A stretch of 64,000 nt of DNA. Source: Scylla paramamosain (Eukaryota > Arthropoda > Malacostraca > Decapoda > Portunidae). The notes under the pieces are model-generated. The model did not search any database. It was not told the origin of the DNA and saw only the letters and a list, made by a program, of their open reading frames with translations. The stretch covers positions 3,003,692-3,067,691 of the forward strand of contig NC_087155.1 of NCBI RefSeq assembly GCF_035594125.1. Reading direction: 5' to 3'. The translations under genes were made by a program, and so were the position numbers. Shown here piece by piece: positions 14,118-36,646 of this stretch (positions are counted from its first letter, which is position 1; each line of letters starts with the position of its first letter).

Positions 14118-14802
14118 TTCTTGGCATAGTTTGTTCAAAGTAGAATCGGCCGTCAAAACATCGTGCAGGTTCGATTTGCGCTTGAGGTGGACCGGTGCGA
14201 TAGTCGCACCCCACAGTGTTGTGCGAAAAGTCGCCAAAGAGATTTCGTCACTAAGCACCTCGACGAAAGTCGAAGTGCGGGTGTTAGAGTCGCGGTCTCG
14301 AAAGGTGTTGAAGGCTGAAAACACGCTTGATGCAAATGCCCAGTTCGCTTTCGTGTTGTCTGTAACGGGCCTCTTCTTGCTAACGGCACTGTTGTAACGC
14401 CGGACGGCGCTGTTCATAGTTAATAGCGCGCGCTTAATTTTTAAGCAGAACTCGACTAAATTGACCAGTTTTGTCTTGGTGGTGTCGGATATAGATTCTG
14501 CCTTCAGTTCATGAGATATCTGTCATACTTGAATGTCGTTCAGCAAAAAGATGATAAAGAGGCCTCAGTGGAGCATGGTTCCTCTCAGGAAGAGAAGAGA
14601 ATGTCGTCGCGAGTCATTCGCTGACAGATTATCTCTGCCAGTTTGTACACATGGATATCGACTTCCGCGGATGCGAGTATGAACTGAAGGGATTCGGGGA
14701 TCGACGAATGCTTAACGAGCTCCTTGGCCACCATCAGCTTTGAAACCAACACCAGGTTGCCTGCCGAATCGGCGTCTAAGGCTATCTCGTGTATCAAGGA
14801 CA
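14112..14802 (-). pseudogene. Virus-like protein fragment, N-terminal part of the 13-14.8 kb island
   Basis: Two minus-strand coding stretches precede the triplication. The upstream one (14802 to about 14500) is open except for three in-frame TGA codons at plus positions 14585-14587, 14540-14542 and 14504-14506. After a frameshift near 14.48 kb a second stretch (about 14460-14112) continues in another frame and shifts again near 14.13 kb at the edge of the triplication. The upstream end is cut at about 14.80 kb, where the 95-bp satellite begins. The protein is not recognised. Orientation, composition and the TGA pattern match the block after 53 kb, so I treat it as part of the same kind of endogenous viral sequence. 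Confidence 0.5.
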
Positions 14803-16540
14803 AAAACACTCAAAATACATTTTTTTTTCGTTATAATATTTTTTCTATAGAGGGTGTTTTGCATTCGTTTATCATTTTGGTAGGCACCTCAAAACACTCA
14901 AGACATTTTTTTAGTAATGTTGTTTTGTTTTCCCACATATGGTGCTTTCCGTGCTTTTTGCCGTTTTGATGCCAAGCACGCTCATAAACACAAAAAGATA
15001 TGTTTCTGGAAATCTAGTTTCCTTTCCCATATAAGGAGCTTTTTATTCATTATGGCATTTTGGTACCAAACAATGTGAAAATACTTAAAATACACGTTTT
15101 TCGTTATATTGTTCCGTTTCTCCATATAGAGTGCTATTCATACTTTTTAGCGCATTGGTACCTAAGAAACTTAAAAATACTCATTATGCACGTTTCTCGT
15201 AATATCTTTTCGTTTTCCTATATACTGCAATTAACATGCATTCTTCGTTTTTGTACGTAACAAACTCAAAAATACTCAGAACACTTTTTCATTTTAATAT
15301 TATTTTGTTAAAGGGTGTTAAGATTTTGGTACATAAGGAAAAAACACTGGAAAGACTTTTTTTTTTTGTATTCCCATATAGGGTGCTTTCCATGCTTTTT
15401 AGTATTTTGTGCTTAAAACACTCAAAAATACCCAAAAGACACGTTTCTGTTAATGTCGCTTCGATTCCTTTATATATGAGGCTTTGCAAGAATTTTAGCG
15501 TTTTGATACATATTACTTAAAAAAAAATACTCAAAATACACGTTTTTCGTAGTGTTGTTCTGTTTCTCCATATAGAGTGCTATTCAGGCTTTTTTTTTTT
15601 TAGAGTTTTAGTACCTAAGAACACTCGAACAAGGCACTCAAACACTCGTAATACACTTTTCTGGTAATGTCATTTCTTTTCCATATATAGAGTATTTTTC
15701 ATGCATTTTGTTATTTTCTTTGTAATAAACTCAAAAAAGCCTGAAAATACACATTTCTGATGAAGTTATACAATTTGTTTGTGAACGATTTTTTTGCAGG
15801 CGTTTTTATCGTTTTGGTGCGTAAATAGCTGAAAAAAAACACTGAAAAGAGACGTTTTTGTTAATGTAATTTTGTTTTCCTATATAGGGTGCTTTCCATG
15901 CTCAAAAAAAATGAAAGCACCCTACATGGGAAAGCACAACATAAACAAAAACGTGTATTTTGAGTGCTTTTAAGTTACCTACATTCCAAATCGTTTAAAC
16001 ATAAGCAAAACAAACTTTATGAAGAAATAGAACAACTTTATCAAAAAAGTTGTAGTTTGAGGGTTTTGAGTTTGTTTCTGTGAAAACCCCAAAATGCAAG
16101 GAAAGTACCCTACATTCGGAAACGAAAACACATTACGAGAAACGTGTATTATGAGTGTTTTTGATCTTCTTAGATACCAGAACGCTAAAGCGCATGAATA
16201 GCACTCCATATGAAGAAACAGAACCTGTCTATCAAAAAAAAGGTATTTTTAATATTTTCACATTGTGAAAACGCTCATAATACAAGTTCCTCGTGCCATA
16301 TAGTGTGCTTCTCATGTATATGGGCGTTTTTGTATGTAACAATTAAAAAAAAAAAAACTCAAAATAATTGTCTATGGTAATGTTATTTTGTTTCTCCAGG
16401 AAAGGTGTTTTCCAAGCGTTTTAGCGTTTTGGTACATAAGAAGCTCAAAAATACTCATAAGTTTCTCGTAATGTGTTTTCGTTTCCGAATGTAGTGTACT
16501 ATCATTTTGTTTCCCCATAAAGGATGCTATTATTACTATT
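14803..16540 (+). repeat. ~95-bp satellite, orientation B with an inverted segment
   Basis: The array is in direction B (motifs such as CCATATAGAGTGCTATTCAT and TTTTGGTACCTAAGAA) from about 14.80 to 15.90 kb. It flips to direction A at about 15905 (AAAGCACCCTACATGGGAAA) until about 16.25 kb, then returns to B. No gene is visible. Confidence 0.8.
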
Positions 16541-17962
<1,422 letters not shown>

Positions 17963-18990
17963 ATTACTTATCGATGGCAATAAAAGGAGTATGGAAAGTT
18001 TTTTTTCTTTTTTCCCATAAAGGATGCTTCGCATAGTCAGTTAGAGGAGACGGATAAGGCCGATGTACAGAGTTAGCAGCCGGGGGGAAAGGGGGGAAGG
18101 AAAACTGGCGGAGACGTCTCAGAACACCTAATTTTATAGAAGCTGTTTTAGCTAGAGACGTGATATGAAGTTTCCAGCTCAGATTATAAATAAAGAACAG
18201 ACCGAGGATGTTCAGTGTAGAAGAGGGGAATTGTTGAGTGTCAGTGAAGAAGAGGGGATAGTTGTCTGGAAGGTTGAGTAGAGTTGATAGATAGAGGAAT
18301 TGAGTTTTTGACGCATTGAACAATACCAAGTTTGCTTTGCCCCGATCAGAAATTTTAGAAAGATCAGAAGCCAGGCGTTCTCTGGCTTCCCTGCATGAAA
18401 TGTTTACTTCCTGTAGGGTTTGACGTCTATGAAAAGACATGGAAAAGTGCAGGGTGGTATCGTTAGCGTAGGAGTCGATAGGGCAAGAAATTTGGTTTAG
18501 AAGGCCATTGATGAATAATGACAAGAGAGTGGGTGACAGGACATAACCTTGAGGAACACCACTGTTAATAGATTTTGGAGAATAGTGACCGTCCACTACA
18601 GCAGCAAAAGAACGATGAAAAAGGAAACTTGGGATGAAATTACAGAGAAAAAGATTGAAGCCGTCGGAGGATAGTTTTGAAAACAAAGCTTTGTGCCAGA
18701 CTCTATCAAAAGCTTTTGATATATCCAAGGTAACAGCAAATGTTTCACAAAAATCTTTAAAATGAGGATGACCAAGACTCAGTAAGGAAAAGCCTTGACG
18801 GAACCCATACTGGCGAGCAGATAGAAGGTTGTGAAGTAATAGATGTTTAAGAATCTTCCTGTTGGGGATAGATTAAAAAACTTTAGATAGCCAGGAAATT
18901 ATAGTAATAGGACGGTAGTTTGAAGAATTAGAACGGTCACCCTTTTTAGGAACAGGCTGAATGTAGGTAAACTTCCAGCAAGAAGAAAAG
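17963..18990 (-). pseudogene. Non-LTR retrotransposon reverse transcriptase (jockey/CR1-like), inactivated
   Basis: The minus strand encodes the LINE RT. A PVPKKGD motif and a NYRPI motif lie near 18.9 kb, followed by DISKAFDRVWHK, SGVPQG and the catalytic box. The usual YADD reads YAND here (near 18.47 kb), so the first catalytic Asp is replaced by Asn and the enzyme would be dead. There are frameshifts and stops between 18.75 and 18.95 kb. The reading frame runs into a short ~95-bp-satellite fragment at about 17.97-18.03 kb, so the C-terminal part and 3' end are missing. The motif set is one I associate with LINEs common in decapod genomes. Family assignment is confident; the exact clade is not. 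Confidence 0.9.
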
Positions 18991-19626
18991 GTAGATGTTG
19001 ACAGACAGAGATGAAAGAGCTTGACTAGAGAAAGTGCAAGCACAGAGGCACAGTTTTGGAGAACAATAGAAGGGAGTCCATCAGGTCCATATGCCTTCCG
19101 AGGGTTTAGGCCAGTGAGGGCATGGAAAACATCATTGTTAAGACGTCAGAGGGTAGGGTCCAAAGTAGAGTTCTTAGCAAAGGTTTGAGGGAAGTGTTCA
19201 GCTTTAGATATAGATATGATAGCTCTGGTTGAAATAAAGGAGGGAAGAAGAAGATGCAAAGTTATTGGATATATTTTTGGCTAGATGTCAGAAGTCACGA
19301 TGGAAATTTTCTGACATTTTCTGTTAATGAAGAAGTTTTTGGCTAGTTGGAGAACAGACCTGGCATGGTTCCGGGCAGAAATATAAAGTGCGCGAGATTC
19401 TGGTGATGGAAAGCTCAAGTATCTTTTGTGGGCCACTCTCTTTCATGTATAGCACGAGAACAAACTGTATTAAAACAAGGTTTGGAAGGTTTAGGTCGAG
19501 AAAAAGAGTGTGGAATGTACGCCTCCATGCCAGACACTATCACCTCTGTTATGCGCTCAGCACACAAAGACGGGTCTCTGACACGGAAACAATAGTCATT
19601 TCAAGGAAAATCAGCAAAATACCTTC
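18991..19626 (-). pseudogene. LINE region between endonuclease and RT, degraded
   Basis: This connects the endonuclease and RT parts of the same minus-strand LINE. Translation gives recognisable but frameshifted fragments of the linker found in jockey/CR1-type ORF2 proteins. No frame is open for long. Confidence 0.65.
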
Positions 19627-20480
19627 TCAGGTCCCCCCAACAAGCAGAGGCAAAGCGTTACGCCTTCGCTTAGGGAGATTCAGAGGAGGGATTGGAGGGA
19701 TAGGACAAGATACAGATATGAGATTGTGATCAGAGGAGCCCAACGGAGATGAAAGGGTGACAGCATAAGCAGAAGGATTAGAGGTCAGGAAAAAGTCAAG
19801 AATGTTGGGCGTATCTCCAAGGCGGTCAGGAATACGAGTAGGGTGTTGCACTAATTGCTCTAGATCGTGATGGATAGCAAAGTTGAAGGCTAGTTCACCA
19901 GGGTGGTCAGTGAAGGAAGAGGAAAACCAAAGCTAGGGGTGAAGATTAAAATCTTCAAGAATGGAGATCTCTGCAAAAGGGAAGTGTCAGAATGTGCTCA
20001 CTTTGGAAGTTAAGTAGTCAAGGAATTTCTTATAGTCAAAGGAGTTAGGTGAGAGGTATACAGCAAAGATAAATTTAGTTTGAGAGTGACTCTGTAGTCG
20101 TAGCCAGATGGTGGAAAACTCGAAAGATTCAAGAGCGTGGACACGAGAGCAGGTTAAGTCGTTGCGCACATAAACGCAACATCCAGCTTTGGATTGAAAA
20201 TGAGGATAGAGAAAGTAGGAGGGAATAGAAAAGGGGCTACTGTCAGTTGCCTCAGCCACCTGAGTTTTAGTGAGGAAAAGAAGATGAGGTTTAGAAGAGG
20301 AGAGGTGGTGTTCTACAAATTGAAAATTAGATCTTAGACCGCAAATGTTGCAGAAGTTAACGAGAAGTTGAGAAGGGTGTCAAGACACTTAGGGTCGTTG
20401 TCAGAAGGGCAGTCATACCTGGGGACATTTGTGGTCCCCTACCTAGATGGGGACTCCGAGGCTGGTGTAGGAGTCGACAT
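19627..20480 (-). pseudogene. LINE apurinic-type endonuclease domain, degraded
   Basis: Minus-strand fragments show the APE-type endonuclease of the LINE. A segment with SKAGCCVYVRNDL and TIWLRLQSHS (20259-19987) is followed by a broken interval, then a segment ending in [12 protein letters not shown] (19851-19627), which contains the SDH catalytic signature. The open frames are separated by a frameshift and stops near 19.9 kb. Upstream, sequence to about 20.48 kb (GLRSNFQ-like in another frame) belongs to the N-terminus. The enzyme would nick target DNA for target-primed reverse transcription; this copy cannot make a full protein. Confidence 0.88.
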
Positions 20481-20504
20481 GAAAATTTTGATATTTTGAG
20501 TGGA

Positions 20505-20522
20505 GTGTGTGTGTGTGTGTGT

Positions 20523-20588
<66 letters not shown>
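20505..20588. repeat. (GT)n microsatellite
   Basis: About 40 GT repeats with one A interruption near 20527, located in the 5' part of the LINE. Confidence 0.97.
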
Positions 20589-20590
<2 letters not shown>

Positions 20591-20785
20591 CTAGGTGCTT
20601 TTAGTTTTGTGTGGAGGAAGAGAGTTGTCTTCACAGGGTAACCTGTGACTGCCCCATTTTGTTGTGAGACACAAAGGGAAACGTTTAGTGAGGTCACGGC
20701 TGGTTTTAATGATAAGTTCAAAGCATTCCCTGATCCAGTGCTTTAGACCTCACTGGGAGTAATTATCGTTCCGGTAGATGCCTAC
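20589..20785. other. Probable LINE 5' region, unassigned
   Basis: About 200 bp between the GT repeat and the minisatellite. A minus-strand ORF passes through it and the GT repeat but has no recognised domain. It could be the 5' region of the LINE. Confidence 0.3.
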
Positions 20786-24430
<3,645 letters not shown>

Positions 24431-27400
24431 AGGCTCGTTGTGGCTGCATCAAGCTAAAACTTTCGTTCTGGCTACATCGAGCCAAGCTCTACGTTGTTCT
24501 TACCTGGAGACAACAATCTCGTTTTGGCTGCATCGAACCCTTGTTGTGGCTATATCAGGACAACATCCTCGTTGTGGCTGCATCGAGGCAACAACCTAGT
24601 TGCGACTGCATCGAGGAAACAATATCGTTGTGGCTGCATCGAGGCAATAATCTCATTGTGGCTACATCGAGACAAAAAACCTCTTTGTGGCTGCACCAAG
24701 GCAACAATCCTGTTGTGGCTACAACGAGACAGCAAGCTCGTTGTGGCTGCATCGAGGCAGAAGTCTCGTTGTGAATGCATCGAGTGAACCTCCTCGTTGT
24801 TGCTGAAGGCAATAATTTCTTTGCGGCTCAATCGAGGCAACAATCACGTTATACGTATATTAAGGAAAGAGTTGCATCGAAGCAACAATCTTGTTGTGGC
24901 TCCATCGAGGCAACAATCTCGCTGTGGCTACGTCAAGGAAACCCCCACGTTGTGGGAGCTTCGAGGCAACAATCTCATCGAAGTTGTATCGAGGCTGCAA
25001 GGTCGTTGTGGCTGAATCGAGGCAACAATCTTGTTTGCTGCATCGAACCAACACTTTCGTTTAGGCTGCATCGAGGCAACAATCTCGTTGTGGCTGCATC
25101 GAGCCAAGCACCTCGTTTTGGCTGCATAGATACAACAATCTCGTTTTGGCTGCATCTAGCCAAACCCTTCGTTGTGGCTACATCGAGCCAACAATCTCTT
25201 TGTGGCTACATCAAGGCAGCAATCCCGATGTAGAACATCGAGGCAACACTAATCCCTTTGTGGCTGCATTTAGGCAGTAAACTTGTTGTGGTTCTATTGA
25301 GGCACCAGTCTTGTAGTAGCTACATCGAGGAATCCCCCTCCTTGTGGCAGCATCGAGGCAACAATCTCGTTCTGGCTGTATCGAACCAATACTTTTGTTT
25401 GGGTTGCATCGCGGCAATAATCTTGTTGTGGCTGCATCGATGGAACAATCTCGTTGTGGTTGCATCGAGCCAACCACCTCGTTTTGGCTACAGAAAGGCA
25501 ACAATCTCGTTGTTGCTGCATCGAACCAAACCCTTCGTTGTTGCTACATCGAGCCAACCTCTTCGTTGTTGCTGCATGGAGACAACAATCTCGTTGTTGC
25601 TGCATGGAGACAAGAATCTCGTTGTTGCTGCATGGAGACAACAATCTCGTTGTGACTGCATGGAACCCTTGTTTTTGTGTTGCCTTGTTGTCTTGTGTTT
25701 GCATCAAGACAACAATCTAGTTTTGGCTGCATCGAGGCAACAACCTCGTTGAGGCTGCATCGAAGAAATAATCTCGTTGTGGCACCATCGAGGCAATAAT
25801 CTTCATCAAGGCAACAATCTCGTTGTGGTGCATCGAGGCAACACCAGTCCCTTTGTAGATACATTGAGGCAGCAAGAACGGAGGCAACAATTTCTTTCTG
25901 ACTGCATCGAGGCAACAATCTCCTTGTGGCTGCATCAAGCCCAAACCCCTCTTTCGGACTGCATCAAGGCAATAATTTCGTTATGGCTGCATCGAGTCAA
26001 CAATCACGTTGTTGCTGCATCGAGCCAACTCCCTCATTGTGGGTGCATCGAGGCAACAATCTCGTTGTGGCTGCATCGAGCCAACCCTTTCGCTGTGGCT
26101 GCATCGAGGCAGAAATCTCGTTCCGGCTGCACTGAGGCAGCAAGCTCGTTGTGGCTGCATGGAAACAACAATCTCGTTGTGGCTGCATCGAAGCAACAAT
26201 CTCGTTGTGGCTGCATCGAGGCAACAATCTCGTTGTGGTTGCATCGAGCCTAACCATTCTTTATGGCTATATCAAGCCAACCTCTACGTTATTACTGCAT
26301 GGAGACAACGATCCCGTTGTGGCATCGAGCCCTTGTTGTGGCTACTTCAAAATAACAATCTACTTTTGGCTTTATCGAGGTAACCCTCTTGTTGTGGCTG
26401 CATCGGGGCAACAATCTCGTTATGGCTGCATCGAGCCAACCCCTTTCTTGTGGCTGCATCGAGCCAACCCCTTTCTTGTGGCTACATCGAGGCAAAAATT
26501 GTGTTGTGGATGCATCGAGGCAGCAAGTTCGTTATGGCTGCATCTGCTACAAGCTCATTCTGGCTGCATCGAGACAACCCCCTTTTTTTGGTTACATCGA
26601 GGTTACCTCTTCGTTGTGGCTCCAAGGAGGCCACGTTGTAGCTATATCGACCCAACCCCTTTGTTGTGGCTGAATCGAGGCAAAAATCTCTTTCAGGCTC
26701 CATCGAGGCAATAATCTCGTTGTGACAGCATCGAGCCACCCTCTTCGTTGTGGCTGTAACGAGGCACCAATCTCGTTGTGGCTGAATCGAGGGATAAATC
26801 TCGTTGCGGCAACATCGAGGCAACAACCTCGTTGCGGCTGCATCAAGGAAATAATCTCGTTGTGGCAGCATCGAGGCAATAATCTTGTTCTGGCTATATC
26901 GAAGCAACTATCTCGTTGTGGCTTCAACAAGGTAACAGTCTCGTTGTGGCGCATCGAGGCAACACCAACCCCTTTGTGGATCCATCTAGGCAGCAAGCTC
27001 GTTGTAGCTGCAACGAGGCGCCTGTGTCGTTGTGGATGTATCGAGCGAACCCCCTCGTTCTAGCTGCATGGAGGCAACAATTTCTTCGTGGCTGCATCGA
27101 GGCAAAAATTTCCTTGTGGCTGTATACAGCCCAAACCCTTCGTTCGGGCTGCATCGAGGCAACAATCAACAACACGTTGTTGCTGCATCGAGCCAACCCA
27201 CTCGTTGTGGCTGCATCGAGGCAACAATCTCGTTGTGGCTGCATCAGGGCAACAGTCTCGTTTTGGTTGCATCGAGCTAAACCCTTCGTTGTGGTTACAT
27301 CTAGCCGACCTCTACGTTCTTGATGCATTTAGACAACAATCTCGTTATGGCTGCATCGAGCCCTTGTTGTGGCATCAAGACAGCAATCTCGTTGTGGCTG

Positions 27401-28186
27401 CATCGAGGCAACCCTCTCGTTGCGGCTGCATCGAGCGAAACCCTTCGTTGTGGCTGCATCGAGGGAAAAATCTCGTTTTGGGTGCATCGAGGCATCAAGC
27501 TTGTTGTGGCTGCATCGAGACAATCCCCTTTTTTTGGCTACATCGAGGCAACCTCTTCGTTGTGGCTCCATGGAGGCGACAATCTCGTTGTAGCTGTATC
27601 GAGCCAACCCCTCCGTTTAGCTACATTGAGGCAAAAATCTCGTTCTGGCTGCATAGAGGCAGCAAGCTCGTTGTGGCTACATCGAGGCAACAAGCTCTTT
27701 TTGGCTGCTTCGTAGCACCAATCCCGTTATGGCTGCATCGAGCCAAACCCTGCGTTGTGGCTGCATCGATGCAATACTCTCCTTCCGGCTATATCAGGCC
27801 AATCCCCTCGTTGCTGTTGCTTCGCGGAAATAAGCTCGTTATGGCTACAGTCTCGTTATGGCTTCATCGTTGTGGCTGCCTCCAGGCAGCAAGCTCATTG
27901 TGGCTTCATCGAGGCAGCAAGCTCGTTTTAGCTGCATCAAAGCAACAATCTCGCTGTGGCTAAATCGAAGCAACAATCTTGTTATGGTTGCATCGAGGCA
28001 GCAAGTTCATTGTGGCTGCATCGAGGCACCAATCTCGTTGTGGCTGCTTCGAGCCAACCCCCTCGTTGTGGTTGCATCGAGGCAACAATCTCATTGTGGC
28101 TGCATCGAGCCAACCCCTTCGTTATGGCTGCATCGAGGCAACAATCTCATTGTGGCTGAATCAAGCCAACACCCTCGTTGTGGAGT
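24431..28186 (-). repeat. 28-bp minisatellite, array 3 (~3.75 kb), inverted
   Basis: About 134 copies of the 28-bp unit in the opposite orientation to arrays 1 and 2 (plus strand reads TCGTTGTGGCTGCATCGA). It includes local runs of a TTGTTGCTGCATGGAGACAA variant at 25.55-25.66 kb. The longest ORF over it (27088-27963, 291 codons) is a repeat translation with a 28-residue period. It is flanked by direction A satellite on the left and direction B satellite on the right. Confidence 0.95.
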
Positions 28187-31930
<3,744 letters not shown>

Positions 31931-32136
31931 TAACAAGGTGAAGACTTTCCATATATCAAAAAAAAAAAGCGTGAAAAAATGCAGAAAATTACGAAAGAAG
32001 AAATGAAAAGCATTTTTTTCAGGTCCGGATCCTATAATCCCACCTTGTATTGGTAAACCAACGACGTTACCATAAACAAGTCCTTTGAGCGTATTCGAGC
32101 GTGTTTGGCACCAAAACGCTAAAAATCATGGGAATC

Positions 32137-32140
<4 letters not shown>

Positions 32141-32233
<93 letters not shown>
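32141..32233. repeat. (AT)n microsatellite
   Basis: A pure TA tract embedded in the ~95-bp satellite. Confidence 0.98.
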
Positions 32234-32235
<2 letters not shown>

Positions 32236-33811
32236 TGTACCTAAACTCTAAATTAAATAAATTACAAAAACAGGTATTTTGAATGTTTTTCAACTTGTTA
32301 CGCTGAAAACACAAAACAAATAGATGCAAAATACTCTATACAGGATAACAAAAAGAAATTACCAGAAACATGTATTATGAGTGTTATACAGCCTCGGTAC
32401 CAAAATGAGAAAACGTGTTAATTGCTCTCTATATGAAGAAACAGAACATTACCAAAAACGTGTATTTTGATTGTATTTCACATTCTTAGGTACTAAACCC
32501 AAAAATGTATCCAAAGCGCCTCATATGAGAAAACGAGACAACACTACAAGAAACGTATCTTTATAGTACTTTTGTGCATGTTAGGCACGAAAACGCTTAA
32601 AACCAGGAAAGCACCCTGTATAAGAATAGAAAACATTATCATTATCTTTTGAATGTTTCCAGCTTCTTACGTACCAAAACGCTGAAACACATGCAAAACA
32701 CCCCTCATGAAGAAACAGAATAACATACCAAAAATAAGTATTTTCAGTGTTTTTTTTTTTTAGTTAGTTCCTAACAAAAGCGCTAAAATTCATGCAAAAT
32801 ACCCTATTTAGAGAAACGAAAGAACATTACGAGAGACGTGTAATATGAGTCTTTTTTGAGCTTCTTAGGTACCAAAACGCTAAAATACGTGAATAGCACT
32901 CTAAATGAAGAAACAGAATATCATTACTAAAAAGAATGAATTTTCAGTGTATTTCACATAGTTAGGCACCAAAACTCTAAAGTGCATGCAAAGCATCCTG
33001 TATGGGGAAAAATAATGACAATTCCAGGAATGTGTCTTTTGAGTGTTAATGAGCGTGTAAGGCACCAAAAGAACGGAAAGAATTCTATATAGGAAAAGAA
33101 AACATTACCTCCATCCTTTATGGAGAAACACTAACATTACCAAAAAAACAACTATTTTGAGTGCTTTTTGATCTTATTACGTACAAAAACGCCAAAATGC
33201 ATCAAAAGTATCCGATATGGGAAACGAAGGCACTTTGAAATCGCATGAATAGCTCTCTATATGGAAAAACAGAACAACATTAACAAAAACATATATTTTC
33301 AATGTATTTTACATTGTTAGGTGCCAAACAAGCAAAATGCACGCAAAGAACCCTGTATGAGGAAAGGAATCCAGCTTTCTACATCTATATCTTATGAGTA
33401 TTTATGAGTGTGCTAGAAACCATAACGCTAAAATGTATGGAAAGCACTTTATATGAGAAAGCAAAGAAACATTACCAAAACTATCTCTTTTCAGTGTTTT
33501 AAGCTACTTACGTACCAAAATGCTAAAACGAATGCAAAACTCTCTTTAAGGAGAAACAGAAAAAAAACATTACCACATACTGGTTTTGAGATTGCTAAGT
33601 ATAAAAACGCCATTTTTACTGGAAAAGAAGCCTATAGGGCGAAACAAGAAACGGTTATTATGAGAGTTTTTGAGCTTTTTATGTACCAAAACCATAAAAC
33701 ACATGAATAGCACTCTATATGGAAAAACAGAACAACACTACAAAAAACAAGTATTGTGAATGTTTTTCTTATTGTTAGGTAGCAAAACGCCAAAATGCAA
33801 GGAAAGCCTCG

Positions 33812-33960
33812 TATGACTTCCTATGACTTGAATTCCTTCAAGAGGGAGGTTTTCAAGACACTTATCGTTCATTTTTTTACTACCCTTTTGGACCCTTTTC
33901 TGGGATTGGCATTTCAGTGTTTTTTTTTTTCTTTTATTATTATTATTTTTGTTATTTGTT
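33812..33960 (+). mobile_element. Detached 3' tail of a decapod jockey/CR1-like LINE
   Basis: The plus strand encodes SYDLNSFKREV followed by LLDPFLGLAFQ, which I recognise as the C-terminal end of the LINE type whose endonuclease and RT lie at 18-20.5 kb (there missing its 3' end). It is followed by a T-rich stretch and an ATT repeat. The fragment sits in the satellite without the rest of the element, as expected for an extreme 5'-truncated insertion. Confidence 0.6.
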
Positions 33961-34014
33961 ATTTGCTTGTTAGGCATCAAAACGATAAAAAGCATGTAAA
34001 AAAAATCCTATATG

Positions 34015-34172
<158 letters not shown>

Positions 34173-36534
34173 TTTTTTCACGCAAAAAAAAAAACTTTAT
34201 GAAGAAACAATGAATTAAGTAATTTTTAATATTTTTTGAGCTTGTTACGTAGAAAAACGTTAAAATGCACGCAAGTTACCGTATATGGAAAATCGAAAAG
34301 ACATTACGATAAACGTGTATTATTAAGGGCTACAACGCGTCAATAGCACTCAATATGGAGAAACAACAGTTTTATCTAAAACGTGTTTCGAGTATTTTTC
34401 ACATTATTAAGTACCAAAACGCCCAAAAAAAGACGAGAGTTTTTAAGCTTCTTACCTACGAGAATGCTAAAATCCATGAATAGCGCTCTACTTTAAAGAA
34501 AAATAAACAAATCTAAAAAAAACGTGTATTTTATGTATTAATCATAGGTAACAATTTCCTAAAATGCATACAAAGTCCTCTATATGAGAAACTAAACGAC
34601 ATAACTAAAAACGTGTCTTTTTTAATGTTCCTTAGCGTGTTAAGCATCAAAACGCTAAATTCATGAATATCACCTTATTTAAAAAAAAAAAAAAATCATT
34701 ACGAAAAACGTGTCTTTTGAGTGTTTTTGAACTTTTTATGTAGCAAAACGCTAAAACACATCCAAACACGATTCATGGCTTACTAAAAACAAGTATTTTG
34801 AGTGTATTTGAGCCAGTTAGGATGAAAAACGCCAAAATGCATGCAAAGCACCCTATGTGGGTAAACGAAAAGACATTACGAGAAATGTGTATTATGGGTG
34901 TTTTTGCGGTTCTTTAGGTAGCAAAACATGAAAACGCGTTACAAGCAGTCTATATGAAGAAACAGAACATTACCAAAAACGTTTATATTGAGTGTTTTTT
35001 TTTTCTTTTCACCTTGTCAGGTACCAAAATGTCAAATTGAATTCAATATATGGGGAAACGAAACGATCTTGAAAGAAACGTATCTTTGGATGTTTTTTTT
35101 TTTCTTTTCTGCATGTTAGACACATAAATGTTATAAAGAATAAAAATCACCCTATATGGGAATAGAAAGAAAACATTACGAAAAACGTGTCTTTTGTGTG
35201 TGTTTTTAGCTTCTTACGTTTCAAACCCATGCAAAGCAGCCTTTATGAAGAAACTGAATTTCACGACCAACAAGTATTTTGAGTGTTTTGAGCTTGTTAC
35301 ATACAAAAACGCAAAAAATGCGTGTAAAATACGCTATATAAAGAAACAAAGGACATAACGAGCGACATGTATTATGAGTGTTTTTCAGCTTCTTAGGTAA
35401 AAACAACGTTAAAAAGCATGAAAAGCATTCTATATGGACAAACAGAACAACACTACCAAAAAACGTGAATTTTTTTGTGTATTTCACATTATTAGGTACC
35501 AAAACGCCAAAATGGATGCTAAACCTTTTATATGGTAAAAGAAATGTCATTTTTAAGAAACGTATCTTTTGACTGTTTATGAGCGTTTTATGCATGAAAA
35601 CACAAAAAAAGCATGGAAAGCACCATATATGGGAAAACAAAACAACATTACCAAAAAAACGTGTTTTGATTGTTTTTAAGTTACGTACCGAAAGGTTGCA
35701 ACGCAGGCAAAAGAAGCTTTATGGAAAAAACTGAATAACGTTACCAAATACAAATATTTTCAGTGTTTTTTCAAACTGTTACTTAAAAAAATGAACGCCA
35801 AAATTCACGGAAAATACCCTATATGGGGAAACGAAAAGACATTAAGAGAAACACGTATTATGAGTGTTTTTGAGTTTCTTAGGTATCAAAACGCTAAAAC
35901 GTAAGAATATGACTGTATATGACGAAATAGAACTACGTTAGTAAATATGTGTATTTTAAATACATTTCACATTCTTAGGCATCAAAATCCCAAATGCATG
36001 CAAAGCACCCTATATAGAGAAAAGAAGTAATTCTAGAAATGTGTCTTTTTAATGTCTATGAGTGTGTTACATACTAAAGCACTAAAAATCATGGAAAGAA
36101 ACCTATATGGAAAAAGAAAACATTATCAAAAACGTGTCTTTTGGATACCTTTTAGCTACTTACGTACCAAAACGCTGAACAGCGCACAAAACACCCTTTA
36201 TTGAGAAACAATAAAATTCTGTATTTTGAAAAAAAAAAAAAAAGAGCGCCAAAATGGATGAAAAGTACCCTATATGAGAAACGAAAGAACATAACGAGAA
36301 ACGTCTATTATGAGTGATATTAAGTTTGTTTTTTCGTACGAAAACGCTAAAACGCACTAACAGCACTCTATATAGACAAACAGAATAACTTTACAAAAAA
36401 TGTGTAGATGGAGTATATTTCAAGCTGTTAGGTACCATAACGCCAAAATGCATGAAAAGCATCCTATTTTGGGAAATGATACGACCTTTTGAGTGTTTAT
36501 GAGCATGGAAATCACTCAATATGAAAAAGAAAAA

Positions 36535-36646
<112 letters not shown>

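Noticed and set aside
27088..27963. A 291-codon plus-strand ORF and dozens of similar Cys-rich ORFs in the 28-bp arrays
   Set aside because: They are translations of the minisatellite with an exact 28-residue period, found in all frames and on both strands.
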